A stretch of 64,000 bases of DNA from Fidelibacterota bacterium (GCA_002705575.1 PAHI01000023.1:1-64000), one strand, 5' to 3'; counted from the first letter of the stretch, positions 18,190 to 27,368 are shown. Notes: generated from the sequence alone by a model not told the origin. Program-made: numbers and translations.

Positions 18190-18237
18190 TATATTAAAAT
18201 TATTACTAAAATAATAAAAATTCACTAAATTTAAGCT

Positions 18238-18421
18238 GAGCTTTAAAGTATTCGGAATGTTATTTTTAGACCTTTCAAATTACTTATAGGGAGATTTACT
18301 CCTTATTTCAAAAACAGGCCTTTCATTTAGTGATCAAGGAAGTTTGCGATTCAAGGGAAATCACCCACTCATTTTCTAAAGAAAAGGAGTACTAAAAATG
18401 CACTCCGAATGCTAGAAGCTC
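18238..18421 (-). ncRNA. Putative structured RNA, 6S-like rod with central bubble
   Basis: A 184-base imperfect inverted repeat fills the gap between hflX and cutA. The closing helix pairs 18238-18243 with 18416-18421, then 18247-18256 with 18404-18413, and 18258-18269 with 18392-18402; there is one A-C mismatch and one bulged base. Next comes a one-sided 27-base bubble (18270-18296), then TACTCC (18297-18302) with GGAGTA (18386-18391), CTTT with AAAG, and an apical GTGAT/ATCAC stem. Long closing stem, asymmetric bubble and apical hairpin, and the total length, recall 6S RNA. No open frame covers it. The strand is not certain; minus is chosen because both flanking genes read that way and T-rich sequence follows. 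A cutA leader or a palindromic mobile remnant are alternatives. Confidence 0.45.
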
Positions 18422-18426
18422 TTCAT

Positions 18427-19695
18427 TTAGGTTTCAATAAGCTTATCGATAAAGTTGAAATCCTCTTTTCTTCCTCTTACTTTGATTCGTATAAATTTAT
18501 AGCCATCATCTCTTGAATCTACCTGAAACATTCTATATATATTCTTCAAAAGGCTTGATTTATCATGCTTAAGAACTATTGTCCTTGATATAAAATCTTT
18601 ATTAATAAAATTTAAAATCTGTTTTTTCAAATAGTCTACCATTATATGTTCTTTAGCTGAAACAAAAATAGCATCTGAATACTTTTTCTTAAGAAAGCTC
18701 ATCTTTTCTTTATTTTTAATTTGATCTATTTTATTAAAAACCAATATAAAGTTCTTTAATTTAATGCTCATGTCATCAAGTGTAAATTTCACAGTGCTTA
18801 TATGCTCTGAAATAACTTTTCTAGACTCACTCCCATCCACTATAATTAAAATCAAATCAGATTTATCAACCTCCTCAAAAGTCGATCTAAATGAAGCAAC
18901 TAAACTATGAGGTAATTTTTTTATAAATCCAACCGTATCTGTTATTAATGCATTTGTATTTTTGTCAATTGAAAAGGCTCTAGTTGTTGTATCTAGTGTA
19001 GCAAAAAGCTTATTTTCGACATATGTTGAGTCTGGTTTGCATATAGCATTCAACAATGAAGATTTTCCTGCATTTGTATATCCAACGATAGACGCTCTAA
19101 ATGAATTATCTCTACCAGCAGACTGCACTTCTCTATTTTTTTTAATTACTACAAGCTCTTTTCTTAGCTTTGTAATCTTATTTCTAATAAGCCTTCTATC
19201 TATCTCTATTTGCTTCTCTCCAGGCCCTCCTCTTGTACCAACTCCTCCCATTTGACGCTCAAGGTGAGTCCATTGCCTTGTTAATCTAGGAAGCATATAT
19301 TGAAGTGAAGCAAGCTCTACCTGATACTTAGATTCTTTAGTTTTTGCATTATTTTTAAATATTTCTAAAATAATACCCGTTCTATCAAAAATGACTATTT
19401 TTTTGGTTAAAAGTTTTTGAATATTTTTAAATTGAGAAGGAGATATTTCCTCGTTAAAAAAAACATATCGACAATTTAATAAGCTTGCTTTTCTCTTAAT
19501 AGATTCTAGCTGACCTTTACCATAATAAGTAGATGGATTGATTTTTTTTAAATTAAATATCTGCTGACCCAGTACATTGAAACCCAATGTAGAAGCTAAA
19601 GACGCATACTCTGTTAAACCATCTTTCAGTTCTTCTTCACTGTAAAACTGAGAACCTGTAACTAAAAAACATTCCAACTTATAGCCTTTTTTCAA
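18427..19695 (-). CDS. hflX: Ribosome-associated GTPase HflX
   Basis: A 422-residue GTPase that splits stalled or hibernating ribosomes. The N-terminal HflX domain includes NPSTYYGKGQLESIK and FFNEEISPSQFKNIQ; a glycine-rich linker GGVGTRGGPGEKQIEIDRR follows; the G domain has G1 GYTNAGKSSLLN, G3 DTVGF and G4 NKID. The start is TTG at 19695, inside the end of the BatA-type gene (17-base overlap); no in-frame ATG exists before the conserved region. A second TTG six codons in is also possible. It is immediately followed by the structured element at 18238-18421. Confidence 0.93.
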   Translation of the reverse strand: MKKGYKLECFLVTGSQFYSEEELKDGLTEYASLASTLGFNVLGQQIFNLKKINPSTYYGKGQLESIKRKASLLNCRYVFFNEEISPSQFKNIQKLLTKKIVIFDRTGIILEIFKNNAKTKESKYQVELASLQYMLPRLTRQWTHLERQMGGVGTRGGPGEKQIEIDRRLIRNKITKLRKELVVIKKNREVQSAGRDNSFRASIVGYTNAGKSSLLNAICKPDSTYVENKLFATLDTTTRAFSIDKNTNALITDTVGFIKKLPHSLVASFRSTFEEVDKSDLILIIVDGSESRKVISEHISTVKFTLDDMSIKLKNFILVFNKIDQIKNKEKMSFLKKKYSDAIFVSAKEHIMVDYLKKQILNFINKDFISRTIVLKHDKSSLLKNIYRMFQVDSRDDGYKFIRIKVRGRKEDFNFIDKLIET

Positions 19696-21640
19696 AAAAA
19701 CCTGCTAAAAATGATTCTAGGATCAGAAGCAAAATTGAAATCAACATAAAAACTCTCCACACTTCAGTTCCTCTAATTCTGTTTTTTACGGTTTCATAAA
19801 AACTATCTGTATAATCAAAAATCGCCACATTCTTGAAGTTTTGGATTATAACATCATCAGGCAATTTATCAAATACAGTCTCCGTAGAATCTGTATTTAC
19901 TACAAGCTGTTTTAAAAGCATATCTTGATATTTTATCACATAGTTACCTGGATTCTTTATATTGCCTAAATATACCTTATTAGAATTATTTCTAACTTTT
20001 TCTTTATAGCCCGATTCACCAATAATCATGATAGGACTTTTGTAATCTTTTAGATATGTGGCGTTGAGAGGATTTTCAGATATAGATGTAAATTCAGAAT
20101 CTCTCTTATCTTTTGAGGTTAGCACATAGTAAACAAATGGAATGAATGAAGCCTTTACAGGAAAATCGCTATCAGAAAGATTTAAGCTTACCCCGACAAC
20201 ATCAATTAATCCTTCATTGTAAAACCGCCTATTCCATAAAGAGTTTAGCCTTGATGTTTCAATCATCGAAGATTCATCTAAAGGAAGACCTAGAAATCGA
20301 TTTACCTTAAATAAATCGCTTTCTTTTGCACCAGAAAAGACCTCCTTGAATAAATTTTTATTAAGAATATCGTTTTTTGTTACGACAATTGAATTTTCTG
20401 AAAAATTTAATCTGTTATCAAAAAAACTAAAGTCTATCAAGGCTTGATTTTTATCTGTATTCGGAAACCAAATTAAATGCCCTCCAGCTTCAACATATCT
20501 TTCAAAATCATACAGACCAGAATCATTGTTTGGAATTTCAGAAAACACTACGTCATATTTCATTAAATTACTATAATTAGAATTACAATTTTGCAAAGAA
20601 ACAACCTTATCTTCAGATATGGAATTGACAGCTAATGTTAGAAAATTTCTTAACCCTGCATCATAAATATCACACAAACATGCTTTTATTTCTGGCAATA
20701 TTTTTAGTCTTGAATAATATTTATCACTAATAATAGATTCTTCAATTTCTAATTCTGCAACTATATTGAAATCACCCCTACTTTCAAATAGCCCATTAAA
20801 CTCAATTGAATTCATACCTTTGTATAAGCTTACATTTTTAACCAACTTCATATCGTCTAAATATAGATATGCATTAATAGATTCATAAGGATTACTACTA
20901 TAAACATCAACCTTAACTGTAAATGGCTCATTTGGCAATATCACTCTATTATCAGTAGTAATTGATTTGATTACGGGTCTCTTTTTTTCATTAAAAGTAT
21001 TAAAGAAAGTTGTATTCCACCATTCAATCTGATCTATTCCTTTAAAAAAATCAGCATCTAAATCACTAAATATATACAGATCTCCATTTTCATAAATCTG
21101 CTTAGATTCATCAAAGTATTCCTCTATCAAATCCACTAAATACGAGGCTTGATAATTATGAATTAATTGCAAGTCATTAATGTTAAACTTTTCAATTAAG
21201 CCATCATAAACAAGGTTTTTATTGGCTGAAACAATTCTTAAATTTGTGGAAGGGCTATACTCCTTAATTATTGAAGCAAGTAAATTATTAAAACGTTTTG
21301 CCTGTTCATCATGAATATCTTTGCTGAAATTAGAATACGTATCATCTATTAAAACTCCAACTATGCTAGAGGTTGGATCATAAAAAGCACTATTAAGACT
21401 TGATTTTAAAGTAGGTCTTGATATAGCTAAAATTAAAAACAGAATTATAAGCATTCTTATTAAGAGAAGAAAAATATTTATAAGATTAATATTTTTAACT
21501 GAATCACTTTTTAAAACATTTACAAATCTGATTGCTCCAAATTCAATAGTTTTAAATTTTCTATTATTTATAATATGAAAAATGAGAGGAATAAAAGTGA
21601 CCGGCAAAAGCCATAAAACTGAGCTGAAAATAAACTCCAT
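19679..21640 (-). CDS. BatA-type (aerotolerance regulator N-terminal domain) membrane protein
   Basis: A 653-residue protein. The N-terminus (MEFIFSSVLWLLPVTFIPLIFHIINNRK) is the BatA N-terminal domain with a helix, a short basic loop, and a second helix at about residues 55-76. A long extracytoplasmic region follows with a ThuA/VWA-like part (VGVLIDDTYSN early, VFSEIPNND and GGHLIWFPNTD later), and a final C-terminal helix near residues 630-648. No full VWA MIDAS motif is apparent. Such proteins are typical of Bacteroidota and relatives, usually near MoxR and DUF58 genes, which are absent here. Strong TAGGAGG ribosome site; ATGA overlap with the kinase-like gene. Function unknown. Confidence 0.78.
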   Translation of the reverse strand: MEFIFSSVLWLLPVTFIPLIFHIINNRKFKTIEFGAIRFVNVLKSDSVKNINLINIFLLLIRMLIILFLILAISRPTLKSSLNSAFYDPTSSIVGVLIDDTYSNFSKDIHDEQAKRFNNLLASIIKEYSPSTNLRIVSANKNLVYDGLIEKFNINDLQLIHNYQASYLVDLIEEYFDESKQIYENGDLYIFSDLDADFFKGIDQIEWWNTTFFNTFNEKKRPVIKSITTDNRVILPNEPFTVKVDVYSSNPYESINAYLYLDDMKLVKNVSLYKGMNSIEFNGLFESRGDFNIVAELEIEESIISDKYYSRLKILPEIKACLCDIYDAGLRNFLTLAVNSISEDKVVSLQNCNSNYSNLMKYDVVFSEIPNNDSGLYDFERYVEAGGHLIWFPNTDKNQALIDFSFFDNRLNFSENSIVVTKNDILNKNLFKEVFSGAKESDLFKVNRFLGLPLDESSMIETSRLNSLWNRRFYNEGLIDVVGVSLNLSDSDFPVKASFIPFVYYVLTSKDKRDSEFTSISENPLNATYLKDYKSPIMIIGESGYKEKVRNNSNKVYLGNIKNPGNYVIKYQDMLLKQLVVNTDSTETVFDKLPDDVIIQNFKNVAIFDYTDSFYETVKNRIRGTEVWRVFMLISILLLILESFLAGFFEKRL

Positions 21641-22224
21641 CAGCCTCCTAAAGATATAATTATAGCAGCTACAACAGGAACAGACAAATTATCATCAATT
21701 TTAAATAATGAAAATAACTCTACAAGGGTTGCAACAATAATTGCGATGAATGAAAAAAGGAAATCTATTTCTGGGTATAGCAATAAAATTATTAGAAACG
21801 AAACTGTAAAAAAAGCAAAACTACCTTCTAAAGTTTTATCAAAAATTTGTGTTTTTCCATACAATCTTCCAATAAGCGCGGCGGCAGTATCAGAATAACT
21901 CATAATCAAAAGTGCAGCTATGCAAGTATACTTATCAAAAAACAAAAGAACAATCAATGACGCTAGCATAACATAGCTAGCACCTGTCAGCCTGTTTTTT
22001 TCAAATTCTCTAGTAATTCCTCCTAAAAAACTGTGATAAATTTTATTAATATTGCTATTATATATTCTTACAAGATCCAAACCTATCATTAACATCGTAA
22101 CAATAAAAACAAAAGCCAAAACAGATTCTTGCTTCCAGAAAAATAACAAAAAAGCTATTCCTGAATTACTCAGATGTATGCTTTTTCGCAAAAACTCGTC
22201 TTTGATAGATATATTATTTTTCAT
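21640..22224 (-). CDS. Dolichol/phytol kinase-like CTP-dependent membrane kinase homologue
   Basis: A 194-residue protein with about six membrane segments. The pattern DEFLRKSIHLSNSGI at the N-terminus, EFEKNRLTGASYVMLASL, SYSDTAAALIGRLYGK and KTLEGSFAFF matches the SEC59/DGK1/VTE5 group, which phosphorylate dolichol, diacylglycerol or phytol with CTP. Bacterial members are often uncharacterised; a polyprenol or lipid substrate is likely. ATG at 22224, overlapping the rpe stop by 11 bases; its own stop overlaps the BatA-type ATG. It may belong with the lipid and isoprenoid genes in the window. Confidence 0.8.
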   Translation of the reverse strand: MKNNISIKDEFLRKSIHLSNSGIAFLLFFWKQESVLAFVFIVTMLMIGLDLVRIYNSNINKIYHSFLGGITREFEKNRLTGASYVMLASLIVLLFFDKYTCIAALLIMSYSDTAAALIGRLYGKTQIFDKTLEGSFAFFTVSFLIILLLYPEIDFLFSFIAIIVATLVELFSLFKIDDNLSVPVVAAIIISLGG

Positions 22225-22858
22225 ACATCAGCTCATTATAACGCTCTTCTATATTTTGAGCTTTGTAGAGCCCACTACCTACAACAGTTATATCTACCCC
22301 TGTTTCATATACAGAATCAATAGTTTTAATATTCACTCCGCCATCAACACCTACAAGTATCTCTCGATCTTTGACCATTTCTACAATATTCTTCATTTTA
22401 GGAAGCATATCAGGCATAAAATCCTGCCCTCCAAAGCCAGGCTCAACAGACATTACAAGGATATAGTCAATAATATCAATATATTTCTCTAAAATAGATT
22501 CATCTGTTCTTGGCTTTAAAGCTAATCCGCAATTAACTCCTTTATCTTTTATACTAACCAAGTCTCTCACTATATTTTTTGATGATTCGGTATGAATTAT
22601 CAATGTATCTGCACCCGCATCAATAAATTCATCGATATAATTCTCAGGTGAATTCATCATTAAATGTGTTTCAAGATGAGAATTTGTAAGCTTTCTAATT
22701 GCTTTTAATATAAAAGGACCAAATGTGAAATTGGGAACAAAATGACCATCCATAACATCTATATGCAACCTATTTATTCCTAAATCTTCAACTAATTTAA
22801 TCTGCTGGCTAAGGATTGAAAAATCTGCTGAAAGCAGCGAAGGTGAAATAACTCTCAT
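22214..22858 (-). CDS. rpe: Ribulose-phosphate 3-epimerase
   Basis: A 214-residue TIM-barrel enzyme interconverting ribulose 5-phosphate and xylulose 5-phosphate in the pentose phosphate pathway. Seen are SPSLLSADFS, LHIDVMDGHFVPNFTFGP (metal His and catalytic Asp), THLMMNSPENYI, VMSVEPGFGGQDFMPDMLPK and VGVDGGVN, with VVGSGLYKA near the end. All key residues are present and the length is normal. ATG at 22858, one base after the PASTA gene stop, so likely cotranscribed. Confidence 0.95.
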   Translation of the reverse strand: MRVISPSLLSADFSILSQQIKLVEDLGINRLHIDVMDGHFVPNFTFGPFILKAIRKLTNSHLETHLMMNSPENYIDEFIDAGADTLIIHTESSKNIVRDLVSIKDKGVNCGLALKPRTDESILEKYIDIIDYILVMSVEPGFGGQDFMPDMLPKMKNIVEMVKDREILVGVDGGVNIKTIDSVYETGVDITVVGSGLYKAQNIEERYNELMYEK

Positions 22859-22859
22859 A

Positions 22860-23621
22860 TTATTCTCCGTATTTAGTTACTGTTATATCTATTTTGATTG
22901 GTGCTGTATACTTAATACCTTCTATAACTTCTATATTATAGCCATTAGCAGATATATAAGAAAGTTCATAAACTGTATCTTCTAAAAAATTATTATTATC
23001 TATTTTTTTTATTTCTCCAACTAGAAATCCTCTCTTTTTCAATTCCCCTATTGCATACTTAAGGCTTTTTCCAACAACATCAGGAATAACATATTCGTTT
23101 GGAGGTCTTCCATTGCAAACCCATAAAGAAACTGAATCGCCTTCAATTACATGTTCTCCTTTTTCTGGTAACTGCCTAGAAACATGACCAATGCTATCTT
23201 GCTCATCAAAATAATAAAATATATTTCTTTCATCAATAGATAGTCTGTCCAGCCTAATGCTATTCTTAGCTTCTCTTATATCAAGCCCTATATAGCTTGG
23301 CATTTTTATTTTTCTCCTATCACTAAAAACTACCAACTCTACATTTCGACCTTTTTTTACTTTTGTATAAGGCTTAGGATATATATCATGAACAGTAAAA
23401 GGAATACAACCATTACTATAGTCTATCATCTTAACAGAAACATTGAATTTATTTTTATTTAATAATTTAAGTGCATCACTCTTATATTCGCCTAATACAT
23501 CAGGCATATAAACTTCTTCAATGTTAACTAAAGTTGACAAGATTGGATTAAACATAAACAGCCACAATAAAAAGCAAACAAAACAATTTATCATAAAAAT
23601 TATAATTTTATAAAATTTCAT
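22860..23621 (-). CDS. Membrane-anchored PASTA-domain protein
   Basis: About 253 residues from the ATG at 23621: a single N-terminal membrane helix (IIIFMINCFVCFLLWLFMF) followed by three PASTA repeats, recognisable at VYMPDVLGEYKSDALKLL, KMPSYIGLDIREAKNSI and VIPDVVGKSLKYAIGEL. There is no kinase domain, unlike PknB-type proteins. PASTA domains bind peptidoglycan or lipid II in some families. A TTG start 34 codons upstream would overlap rsmB by 70 bases and add a hydrophilic tail before the helix, so the internal ATG is preferred. It lies between rsmB and rpe. Its role, perhaps in cell wall sensing, is inferred. Confidence 0.82.
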   Translation of the reverse strand: MKFYKIIIFMINCFVCFLLWLFMFNPILSTLVNIEEVYMPDVLGEYKSDALKLLNKNKFNVSVKMIDYSNGCIPFTVHDIYPKPYTKVKKGRNVELVVFSDRRKIKMPSYIGLDIREAKNSIRLDRLSIDERNIFYYFDEQDSIGHVSRQLPEKGEHVIEGDSVSLWVCNGRPPNEYVIPDVVGKSLKYAIGELKKRGFLVGEIKKIDNNNFLEDTVYELSYISANGYNIEVIEGIKYTAPIKIDITVTKYGE

Positions 23622-23653
23622 TTTTTTATTTTTGTTATAAATATCATCAAAAG

Positions 23654-24922
23654 TTATACCCTTATCAACCTTGCTCCAAACACTCCTTCCATTTCTCCAT
23701 TCAAGGGTGAAACTGATAAACAACCATTAGAATCTACATAACAAGAATCTATATATTGAGATGCGTCGTCTAATAAAAAATCACTGTTTAATTTTAAAAA
23801 TTTATCAATAATTTGCCAATTTTCATTGCTATATATGCTACATGTAGAATAAACTATCGCACCTCCAATTCTAATAGCATGTGATAACTTTTCAAGTAAT
23901 GCATACTGACTTTCTACAAGCTTCTTTATATTGATATTTTTCCATCGAATATCTGGATTTTTCTGAATAGTTCCACTGCAACTACAAGGTGTATCAATTA
24001 ATATTTTATCCATAATAGAAAACGTACCTAACGTAGCGTCTTTAGATGTTATATTAACTTTTTTATCTTTAAATGAATTTTTAAGCAATTTGCAACGACT
24101 ATGACTTTTATCATTTAACCATAAATTACCCTTACCTTTCATGATTTCATAAATATACTTAGATTTACCCCCTGGTGCAGCACAAGCATCTAATACTTTA
24201 TCATTTTTTGCTATATTTAATAACTTTACCACTAAACCTGCCCCAGGAGATTGAACCTCTAATAAATTCTTTTTTTTTACATATTCATTTATTGCATATT
24301 GCGAATTTTCTAAAGCAATATAATTGTTCAAAAACCTGTGTACCTTACTTATTTTAATATCTATTAATTTATCTACCTTTTTAGCAACATCTTCTTTAAT
24401 TCTAAACCAAACTTCCCCTGATTTATCATCCCAGTTGCAGATTTTTAAAATATCCTTTTTAGAAAAATTTTCTATCAAAATATTTTCAATAGATTTTGAA
24501 TAGTTTAAAAGACCTTTTATCTGTTTTATCTTTCCACCATCTCTTATAAAGGACATCAAAATTGCATTAACCATTCTCGAAAACTTCAGACTCTCTTTTT
24601 TAGCTATTTCAACAGTAGAATTCACACTTGCATAATCTGGTATAGAATTCATACATGAAATCTGATAAAAACCTAATCTAAAATAATTTTTATATATCTC
24701 ACTTGTTTTTGAATAATCGCCATTATAATAATCACAGATATTTCTATCAAGTGTCTTTTTTTTCCTTATGACACCATAAGTTAGAAACTTTATAAAAGAA
24801 GTATCTTTTAAGCTTAAGCCAGAAACATACTTATTAAATTCATATTTTAAATTTTTTTTATCTATTAAGACATTGTTCAATACTTGAAGAGATCTAAACC
24901 GAGAATCTTTATTTAAATTCAT
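23654..24922 (-). CDS. rsmB: 16S rRNA (cytosine-C5) methyltransferase RsmB-like
   Basis: About 422 residues. The N-terminal NusB-like domain (about 1-140) is followed by a RsmB-type SAM methyltransferase with VLDACAAPGGKSKYI (motif I), the nucleophile-pair motifs DTPCSCSGTIQKNPDIRW and YSTCSIYSNEN, and the C-terminal EGVFGARL in place of the usual DGFF.A. RsmB methylates C967 of 16S rRNA. I use the ATG at 24922, which overlaps fmt by 14 bases; a GTG seven codons earlier is an alternative. The fmt-rsmB gene order is common in bacteria and supports the assignment. Confidence 0.92.
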   Translation of the reverse strand: MNLNKDSRFRSLQVLNNVLIDKKNLKYEFNKYVSGLSLKDTSFIKFLTYGVIRKKKTLDRNICDYYNGDYSKTSEIYKNYFRLGFYQISCMNSIPDYASVNSTVEIAKKESLKFSRMVNAILMSFIRDGGKIKQIKGLLNYSKSIENILIENFSKKDILKICNWDDKSGEVWFRIKEDVAKKVDKLIDIKISKVHRFLNNYIALENSQYAINEYVKKKNLLEVQSPGAGLVVKLLNIAKNDKVLDACAAPGGKSKYIYEIMKGKGNLWLNDKSHSRCKLLKNSFKDKKVNITSKDATLGTFSIMDKILIDTPCSCSGTIQKNPDIRWKNINIKKLVESQYALLEKLSHAIRIGGAIVYSTCSIYSNENWQIIDKFLKLNSDFLLDDASQYIDSCYVDSNGCLSVSPLNGEMEGVFGARLIRV

Positions 24923-25865
24923 ACTTATGTTTAGGATTGCCACCTAGATAGCCATTAATAAACTCAATACTCGATATATTTTTTTTTGATTCTAGCTTCA
25001 AAGAAATAATTCTGATTACCCCTGAACCACAAAAAACAAATAATTTTTTTTCATGAACATATAGTTGACCAGGATTTCTTTTATAGGCATCAGAGAATCC
25101 GCTGCTGGAGAGGCCTTCAATTGAACTTTTTATTATTTTTACTCGAACAGCTTTAAAGTACGTATGCATACAGGGATATGGAGAGAAAGCTCTAATTTTA
25201 TTATGGATTAAAAGCGATTGTTCTTCCCAATTTATTTTTAACTCATTTTTACTTATTTTAGGAGCAAAAGATTCCACTGAGGATGAAAATTCTATTAGAT
25301 TGTTCTTTCCTGCAAGAACTAATTCTAATGTTTCTAACATAAAAAGACCACTTTTTAAAAAAAGCTTAGTCCAAAGATCTCCAAAACTATCATTTTTATT
25401 TACATCTACTTTTTTTTGATTGATTAATTCACCACTATCAACTCTCTCATTTATAAAAAAACTTGATAAACCAGATGAACTTTCATTATTTATAATAGCT
25501 CTTTGAATAGGTGCCGCTCCTTTATATGAAGGTAAAATAGAAGCGTGAATATTAACAGCTCCGTAATCAGGGATAGAGTAAATCTTTTTTGGTAATATTT
25601 TATACGCAACAACCACATAAATATCTGCTTTAATTTTCTTGAGCTTATTTATAAAAAAATTATCATTAATTTTATCTTTCTCTATTAGTCTCAAATTTCT
25701 TTTTATAGCAAAATCTTTTATTGGTGTAGATTTCAAATTCTGACGCCTACCATACTTTTTATCTTCATTTGTCACTACTGCTAATACTTCATGCTCTTTA
25801 GATTCACAAATAGCCTCTAAAGCCTTTATACCAAAATCAGCATTACCAAAAAAAACAACTTTCAT
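24909..25865 (-). CDS. fmt: Methionyl-tRNA formyltransferase
   Basis: A 318-residue enzyme that formylates initiator Met-tRNA with 10-formyl-THF. The catalytic block NIHASILPSYKGAAPIQRAI carries the Asn and His, and RVDSGELI supplies the Asp. N-terminus VVFFGNADFGIKALEAI is typical, and the C-terminal tRNA-binding barrel includes AFSPYPCMHTYF. Length normal. Start ATG at 25865, three bases after yajC. The deformylase that reverses its action after translation is at 13122. Confidence 0.95.
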   Translation of the reverse strand: MKVVFFGNADFGIKALEAICESKEHEVLAVVTNEDKKYGRRQNLKSTPIKDFAIKRNLRLIEKDKINDNFFINKLKKIKADIYVVVAYKILPKKIYSIPDYGAVNIHASILPSYKGAAPIQRAIINNESSSGLSSFFINERVDSGELINQKKVDVNKNDSFGDLWTKLFLKSGLFMLETLELVLAGKNNLIEFSSSVESFAPKISKNELKINWEEQSLLIHNKIRAFSPYPCMHTYFKAVRVKIIKSSIEGLSSSGFSDAYKRNPGQLYVHEKKLFVFCGSGVIRIISLKLESKKNISSIEFINGYLGGNPKHKYEFK

Positions 25866-25868
25866 TTT

Positions 25869-26198
25869 CTATGAATTATTCTTCTTATTTTCTTTTTCTA
25901 CTAACATTGCAACATATGACTTTGCTATATGTAGTTTTACATTATTTCCAGCGTCTATTAAGAGTTTTTGCTTTTCTGTTCCAACAAAATCAACAATAAC
26001 ACCATAAATGCCACCTCTAGTAAGTATGCGATCTCCTTTTTTGAGATTTTTGATCATTAAATCAAATTCTTTCTGTTTTTTTGTTTGCGGTCTTATTACT
26101 ATAAAGTACATAATCAAAAACATTAACAAAAAAGGGATTATTGTTCCAAAAAAACCACCAGCCGCTGACATACTTTGATTTGCAAATAAAATATCCAT
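25869..26198 (-). CDS. yajC: Sec translocon accessory protein YajC
   Basis: A 109-residue single-pass membrane protein. The helix (about 17-36, IIPFLLMFLIMYFIVIRPQTKKQKE) with the RPQxKxxK signature and the following GDRILTRGGIYGVIV define YajC, which associates with SecDF-YidC. secD and secF are not adjacent on this side. AAGGAAA lies upstream of the ATG at 26198. It is the first gene of the minus-strand run yajC-fmt-rsmB and is divergent from the plus-strand rlmL-like gene. Confidence 0.94.
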   Translation of the reverse strand: MDILFANQSMSAAGGFFGTIIPFLLMFLIMYFIVIRPQTKKQKEFDLMIKNLKKGDRILTRGGIYGVIVDFVGTEKQKLLIDAGNNVKLHIAKSYVAMLVEKENKKNNS

Positions 26199-26246
26199 AT
26201 AATAATTTCCTTATTATTAATTAATTTCTTTATATAAAATAGATTC
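26199..26246. promoter_or_regulatory. Divergent intergenic region, probable back-to-back promoters
   Basis: Forty-eight AT-rich bases separate the starts of yajC (minus) and the rlmL-like gene (plus). It holds the yajC ribosome site and, on the plus strand, TATAAAAT at about 26231-26238 close to the ATG at 26247. As the only divergent gene pair in the window it must serve at least one promoter, possibly reaching into the coding sequences. Confidence 0.45.
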
Positions 26247-27368
26247 ATGAAAATCTACGAATTATTTTTAACTTGTCCTAAAGGCTTAGAGGAAGTTTGC
26301 AAACAAGATTTGGCTGGTCTTAATCTTGAAAACCTAAATATATTAGATGGAGGCCTATCTTTTAATGGCTCTATTAATACTATCTGTCAGGTCAATTTAT
26401 TATCGAGAATAGGCATGCAATTACTAATCAAAGTAAAAAGTTTCTCCCTAAGCTCAATTAAAGATTTCTACAAAAGCATATATGACTATTATTGGATAAA
26501 AATACTAAATCCGCGTATGACATTCTCTATATCTAGCAACATTTACAATAAAAATAAACTATTTGATAATTCTCAATTTGTATCCTTAAAAGCAAAGGAT
26601 GCTATAGTAGATAGGCTAATCAAAGAAAAAGGTAAAAGACCTAATGTTGATAAAATTAATCCAGATTTAATTATAAAAATCACAATACAAGATAATATGT
26701 GTAATATTTATTTAAACTCATCAGGATCTCCTTTATATATAAGAAATTACAAACAATTATCAAACCACAAAGCTCCTATAAATGAAAGTATCGCATCCGC
26801 CTTAGTATATTTATCTAATTGGGATAAACAAATAACACTAGCAGATCCTCTTTGCGGTTCAGGAACAATCTGCACAGAAGCATCAATGATTAAACAAAAA
26901 ATTCCTCCTGGTATAAATAGAAATTTCAGTTTTCAAAGATGGCTAAACTACGATAAAGACCTATTTAAAGTGATTCGTAAAAAATTACTAAATAATATAG
27001 ACGAATCATCTAAAATAAATATATTTGGCTCTGATATAAACTCAGCCTATATTAACGAATGTAAAAATATATTAAGATTGTTCAGATATAATCTTGGGAT
27101 AAATTTTAAAATGAATAACATATCCTCTACTAATTATGAAAATTCTACAATTATAACAAACCCTCCATATGGTATACGACTCAGTGATTCAAATAATGAT
27201 AATTTTATAAAAAATGGACTAGACAGATTACTTGACCATGGAAATGATATTTATGTTATATACCCTGAAGAAAACAGTTTCATTAAAGATAATTATGATT
27301 ATACTATTTTAGCAAATCTTTACAATGGTTCAATTAAATGTCAATTCTATAAATTACATAATGTTTAA
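26247..27368 (+). CDS. rlmL: 23S rRNA N2-guanine methyltransferase, RlmL N-half-like (THUMP + MTase)
   Basis: A 373-residue protein with an N-terminal THUMP RNA-binding domain (YELFLTCPKGLEEVCKQDL start) and a SAM methyltransferase of the UPF0020 type. Seen are YIRNYKQLSNHKAPINESIASAL, LADPLCGSGTICTEASM (motif I) and the catalytic TNPPYGIR motif. This is the architecture of the RlmL (m2G2445) half without the RlmK half. The start ATG at 26247 fits the family N-terminus. Plus strand, with the dus gene overlapping its last 8 bases, so the two RNA modification genes are cotranscribed. Confidence 0.85.
   Translation: MKIYELFLTCPKGLEEVCKQDLAGLNLENLNILDGGLSFNGSINTICQVNLLSRIGMQLLIKVKSFSLSSIKDFYKSIYDYYWIKILNPRMTFSISSNIYNKNKLFDNSQFVSLKAKDAIVDRLIKEKGKRPNVDKINPDLIIKITIQDNMCNIYLNSSGSPLYIRNYKQLSNHKAPINESIASALVYLSNWDKQITLADPLCGSGTICTEASMIKQKIPPGINRNFSFQRWLNYDKDLFKVIRKKLLNNIDESSKINIFGSDINSAYINECKNILRLFRYNLGINFKMNNISSTNYENSTIITNPPYGIRLSDSNNDNFIKNGLDRLLDHGNDIYVIYPEENSFIKDNYDYTILANLYNGSIKCQFYKLHNV

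Noticed and set aside
18238..18421. SRP RNA or tmRNA or tRNA
   Set aside because: No SRP tip motif (GGAAG with AGCAG side), too short for tmRNA, no tag frame, and no TTCRA T-loop with a cloverleaf.
18962..19255. Plus-strand open frame of nearly 100 codons opposite hflX
   Set aside because: It lies entirely inside the conserved GTPase gene in another frame, has no ribosome site, and its translation has no recognisable features. Similar antisense frames over ftcD, gcvPA, dnaK, lolD and others were dropped for the same reason.
23622..23723. Longer N-terminus of the PASTA protein from a TTG
   Set aside because: It overlaps the end of rsmB by 70 bases and adds a hydrophilic tail before the membrane helix; the ATG at 23621 gives a normal start.
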